Shown: piece after piece, positions 4,932 through 6,852 of the stretch | How the letters are laid out: every line of letters starts with the position of its first letter | Numbering within the stretch: position 1 is the stretch's first letter | Assembly (NCBI GenBank): GCA_002792395.1 | Contig: PFOG01000080.1 | Location: 1 to 6,852 of the forward strand | Direction: 5' to 3' | DNA: 6,852 bases | Source of the DNA: Candidatus Portnoybacteria bacterium CG_4_10_14_0_2_um_filter_44_20 | GTDB taxonomy: Bacteria > Patescibacteriota > Minisyncoccia > Portnoybacterales > GCA-002795985 | Notes under the pieces: model-generated | Database searches by the model: none | Told to the model about the DNA's origin: nothing | The model's input: the letters and a program-made list of their open reading frames with translations, nothing else | Translations under genes and position numbers: made by a program

Positions 4932-5921
4932 TCAGCCGCAAGCCGCCTTCAGTTTTTTCACTTCTTTGATGAAGGCCGGAATGAACTGAAAAAGATCTTC
5001 CACCACGCCGTAGTCAGCCTTGCTGAAGATGGGCGCCTCCGGGTCTTTATTGATCGCCACGATGAATTTACTGGAGCCCATACCGGCCAAATGCTGGATG
5101 GCTCCGGAGATGCCGCAAGCGATATAAAGGGTCGGAGTAACTACCTTGCCAGTCTGCCCCACCTGATCCGCGTGCGGGCGCCAGCCGGCGTCCACCGCCG
5201 GGCGGGAAGCTCCCACCGCGCCGCCCAAAAGCTGTGCCAGTTCTTCCAGAAGGGCAAAATTCTTGGGATCCTTCATGCCGCGCCCTCCCGAAACAATGAC
5301 CTGCGCTTCGGCGAGATCAACCTTGGTCTCGGAGGCTTCGACCTTCACTATCCGGCTCTTGACGACTGCCGGCAGGGTAATGGCCGGAGTTTCCACCGAG
5401 GCGCTTTTTGAAGCATCGATCAGTGAACAGGCCATCACATTGGGCCGGCAAGAGGCCATCTGCGGATAAGAGCCATTGGTCCAGGCGCACCAGGCGTAGG
5501 TCTTGCCGGCATAGACCGGCCGCTTCGCCTTGAGCGCTCCGTTTTCGATCAGCAGTTCAGTGCAGTCTTGCGCTAAACCGGCGCCCAAGCGCGCTGCCAG
5601 CCGGGCACTCAAATCTTTTCCGTTCGCGGATGCCGCGCTAAGCACCACTTTGGGCTGCACACTTCGTAAGATTTCGGCCAGCACCGGCACGTGGATTTCG
5701 GCCAGGTAATCCTTCAGCTCCGGTTGGTCAATCAGATAGACTTTTTTGACCCCATACTGGCCCAATGTCGCGGCTTCGGCTGTCACACCATCTCCTAAAA
5801 CAATGGCAGTAAGAGGCTCGCCTAAAGCGTCAGCCAACCGCCGGCCTTCGCTGGCTATCTCAAAAGAGACTTGCCGGAAAGCGCCATTACGGAATTCAGC
5901 GATTATACATACCCCCGTCAT
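4932..5921 (-). CDS. etfA: Electron transfer flavoprotein alpha subunit
   Basis: The 329-residue protein is the FAD-binding subunit of the ETF heterodimer. The N-terminal alpha/beta domain (1-190) starts MTGVCIIAEF. The C-terminal FAD domain carries the classic signature in order: VSGGRGMKDPKNF (210-222), GASRPAVDAGW (237-247), QVGQTGKVVTP (253-263), CGISGAIQHLAGM (269-281) and INKDPEAPIF (290-299), then YGVVEDLFQFIP. I chose the ATG at 5921 because an excellent AAGGAGGA (5933-5926) lies four bases upstream; an in-frame ATG at 5954 would lie inside etfB, lack a ribosome site and add 11 unconserved residues. The etfB stop overlaps this ribosome site, so the two genes are translationally coupled. 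ETF accepts electrons from acyl-CoA or related dehydrogenases and hands them to the membrane oxidoreductase encoded next. Confidence 0.95.
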   Translation of the reverse strand: MTGVCIIAEFRNGAFRQVSFEIASEGRRLADALGEPLTAIVLGDGVTAEAATLGQYGVKKVYLIDQPELKDYLAEIHVPVLAEILRSVQPKVVLSAASANGKDLSARLAARLGAGLAQDCTELLIENGALKAKRPVYAGKTYAWCAWTNGSYPQMASCRPNVMACSLIDASKSASVETPAITLPAVVKSRIVKVEASETKVDLAEAQVIVSGGRGMKDPKNFALLEELAQLLGGAVGASRPAVDAGWRPHADQVGQTGKVVTPTLYIACGISGAIQHLAGMGSSKFIVAINKDPEAPIFSKADYGVVEDLFQFIPAFIKEVKKLKAACG

Positions 5922-5931
5922 AGTCTCCTCC

Positions 5932-6723
5932 TTAAATGACATTGGCTTCTTCATGGAGTAAACGGACCAACTCTTTAGCCTTAGCGGCAGTGTCTCCCGA
6001 TATCATCAATCCTGACTGCCGCGGAACCGGCATCTTCAGCGAGACAACCATGATCTTAGCGGCAGCGGCCCCCACTTGCTCCGGCGACAGTTCCAGGTCC
6101 GCAAGCTTTTTGACTTCCAGCGGTTTCTTTTTGGCCTTCATAATGCCGGGTAACGACGCATAGCGCGGCTGCCAAATCGCGTGGGCGCCGCCGAGGGTGA
6201 TCAGGGCCGGCATGGGGGATTCCAATTGTACCTTCGCCCCTTCGATCGGCCGACTGATCTTGATCAACCCATCCGCCATTTCGATGGTCACCGCCAAACC
6301 CAGATGGGGGATATCCAGAAGTTCCGCCACCATGATGCCCACCTGGTTTTCGTCGTCATCCACAGCCCGATGGCCGCAGAAGATGAGATCATGAGGAATT
6401 TGTTTCAGGGCCGCGGCAAGAACCCTGGCCTTGCCCAAGGCATCGCTGCCTTCGGCGGCCGGATCATCCACCAGAACTCCTTTATCGGCACCCATAGCCA
6501 GAGCCGCGCGAATGGATTCCACCATACGCTGAGGCCCGAGGCTGAGAATGGTGACATTGGCGCCCTGGCTGTCCTTGAGACGCAGGGCTGCCTCGACCGC
6601 ATATTCATCGTAGGGATTAATAACCCATTTAATACTACTGGTGGCAATAGATTTGCCGTCCTCTCCGATCTTAATGACAGTCTCTGTGTCGGGCACCTGT
6701 TTGAGCAAAACTATGATTTCCAA
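5932..6723 (-). CDS. etfB: Electron transfer flavoprotein beta subunit
   Basis: The 263-residue length is normal for EtfB. The start VLLKQVPDT (5-13), NPYDEYAVEAALRLK (36-50), MGADKGVLVDD (77-87) and PRYASLPGIMKAKKKPLE (186-203) are hallmark segments; the last contains the recognition loop that docks partner dehydrogenases. The nucleotide-binding region reads CGHRAVDDDENQVG (116-129), in place of the more usual G-x-x-A-x-D-G/D-D-T-x-Q-V-G; the Thr-x pair is replaced by Glu-Asn, which may alter AMP or second-FAD binding. Translation starts at a TTG with AAGGAG (6735-6730) six bases upstream. It is the first gene of the etfB-etfA-oxidoreductase operon, only ten bases before the etfA start. Whether this ETF is bifurcating cannot be decided; the quinone-linked partner favours a non-bifurcating or quinone-directed role. 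Confidence 0.95.
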   Translation of the reverse strand: MEIIVLLKQVPDTETVIKIGEDGKSIATSSIKWVINPYDEYAVEAALRLKDSQGANVTILSLGPQRMVESIRAALAMGADKGVLVDDPAAEGSDALGKARVLAAALKQIPHDLIFCGHRAVDDDENQVGIMVAELLDIPHLGLAVTIEMADGLIKISRPIEGAKVQLESPMPALITLGGAHAIWQPRYASLPGIMKAKKKPLEVKKLADLELSPEQVGAAAAKIMVVSLKMPVPRQSGLMISGDTAAKAKELVRLLHEEANVI

Positions 6724-6749
6724 TTTGTTCTCCTTCTTTTCTATTTTTT

Positions 6750-6779
6750 ATTCAAATGTTCGCGATTTCGCATTTGAAT
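6750..6779. repeat. Perfect 9-bp inverted repeat between etfB and the IS30 gene
   Basis: ATTCAAATG (6750-6758) and CATTTGAAT (6771-6779) are perfect reverse complements with a 12-base centre TTCGCGATTTCG. It lies 27 bases upstream of the etfB TTG and 25 bases before the ATG of the right IS30 gene. It may belong to the IS30 left end or be an operator for the etf operon. There is no T-run of terminator type on either exit side. Confidence 0.6.
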
Positions 6780-6788
6780 CCGAAAATT

Positions 6789-6797
6789 TGATAGAAT
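6789..6797 (+). promoter_or_regulatory. Possible extended -10 element for the right IS30 transposase gene
   Basis: TGATAGAAT contains TAGAAT (6792-6797) preceded by a TGn extension and ends six bases before the ATG at 6804. The message would be leaderless or nearly so, as at 415-429. No clear -35 box is seen. Confidence 0.3.
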
Positions 6798-6803
6798 GGC
6801 AGT

Positions 6804-6852
6804 ATGAAAAAAAACTAAAAAGTTCTCGCATCTTTCCAAAAGCGAGCGCCAC
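6804..6852 (+). pseudogene. IS30-family transposase, N-terminal fragment, frame broken at A8
   Basis: From 6808 to the window end one frame encodes KKTKKFSHLSKSERH, the typical basic N-terminus of IS30-family transposases, with the H-L-S-K-x-E-R motif that opens the helix-turn-helix region. The only nearby ATG, at 6804, is one base out of frame, because eight A follow it; seven would give MKKTKKFSHLSKSERH. As written, the ATG frame ends after four codons, and the transposase frame is preceded by TGA at 6805. A sequencing error or an inactivating indel are both possible. The rest lies beyond the window. It points in the same direction as the IS30 tail at 1-73. Confidence 0.65.

Noticed and set aside
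5922..5954. Longer etfA start at 5954
   Set aside because: It would overlap etfB, has no ribosome site and adds 11 unconserved residues, while the ATG at 5921 has a near-perfect Shine-Dalgarno.
6181..6777. 198-codon plus-strand open frame opposite etfB
   Set aside because: It is the antisense shadow of etfB; its length reflects GC-rich codon composition and its translation shows no known family pattern.

Overview
The window reads as a piece of an uncultured bacterial genome that cannot be placed from sequence alone. The short (196-residue) PaaX/Cas2-like protein and the dense cluster of small hairpin repeats are of kinds often met in candidate-phylum (groundwater or sediment) genomes. The right half carries an energy-metabolism operon (electron transfer flavoprotein plus a membrane iron-sulfur oxidoreductase) that suits a respiring or syntrophic anaerobe better than a strongly reduced CPR cell. 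Shine-Dalgarno sites are strong in the right half, and two genes probably start with TTG. Base composition is visibly AT-rich on the left (429-1181 and the intergenic stretches) and GC-rich on the right (2970-6720), so the window is a mosaic.

Layout. 1-73 is the C-terminal tail of an IS30-family transposase. 85-345 is a cluster of small hairpin repeats, followed by a terminator-like hairpin and an extended -10 element at the start codon of 429-1181, which encodes a uracil-DNA-glycosylase-like protein. 1252-2095 is the most unusual part: a winged-helix plus Cas2-fold (PaaX-like) gene with three direct copies, and a fragment, of an approximately 39-bp repeat upstream and one copy downstream; each copy is centred on the 12-bp palindrome ACGCTATAGCGT or a one-base variant. 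2280-2750 is a PaaI-like hotdog thioesterase, facing a convergent minus-strand operon across a bidirectional terminator. That operon reads etfB (6723) to etfA (5921) to a NarI-like/HdrD-like iron-sulfur oxidoreductase (4849 to 2797). At 6804-6852 a second IS30-family transposase begins on the plus strand.

How the parts fit. EtfB and EtfA form the soluble FAD heterodimer that collects electrons from dehydrogenases such as acyl-CoA dehydrogenases. The membrane protein, with likely haem b, two ferredoxin-type [4Fe-4S] clusters and two CCG domains, would pass them to menaquinone. An intrinsic terminator between etfA and the membrane gene probably lowers the membrane subunit's expression. The acyl-CoA thioesterase fits a CoA-thioester metabolism nearby.

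Two reading frames are broken by one extra base in homopolymers of eight: C8 at 2986-2993 in the oxidoreductase and A8 at 6807-6814 in the right IS30 gene. Both are repaired by removing one base, so a sequencing or consensus error is the simplest explanation, with slippage as the alternative. No tRNA, rRNA or CRISPR array was seen.
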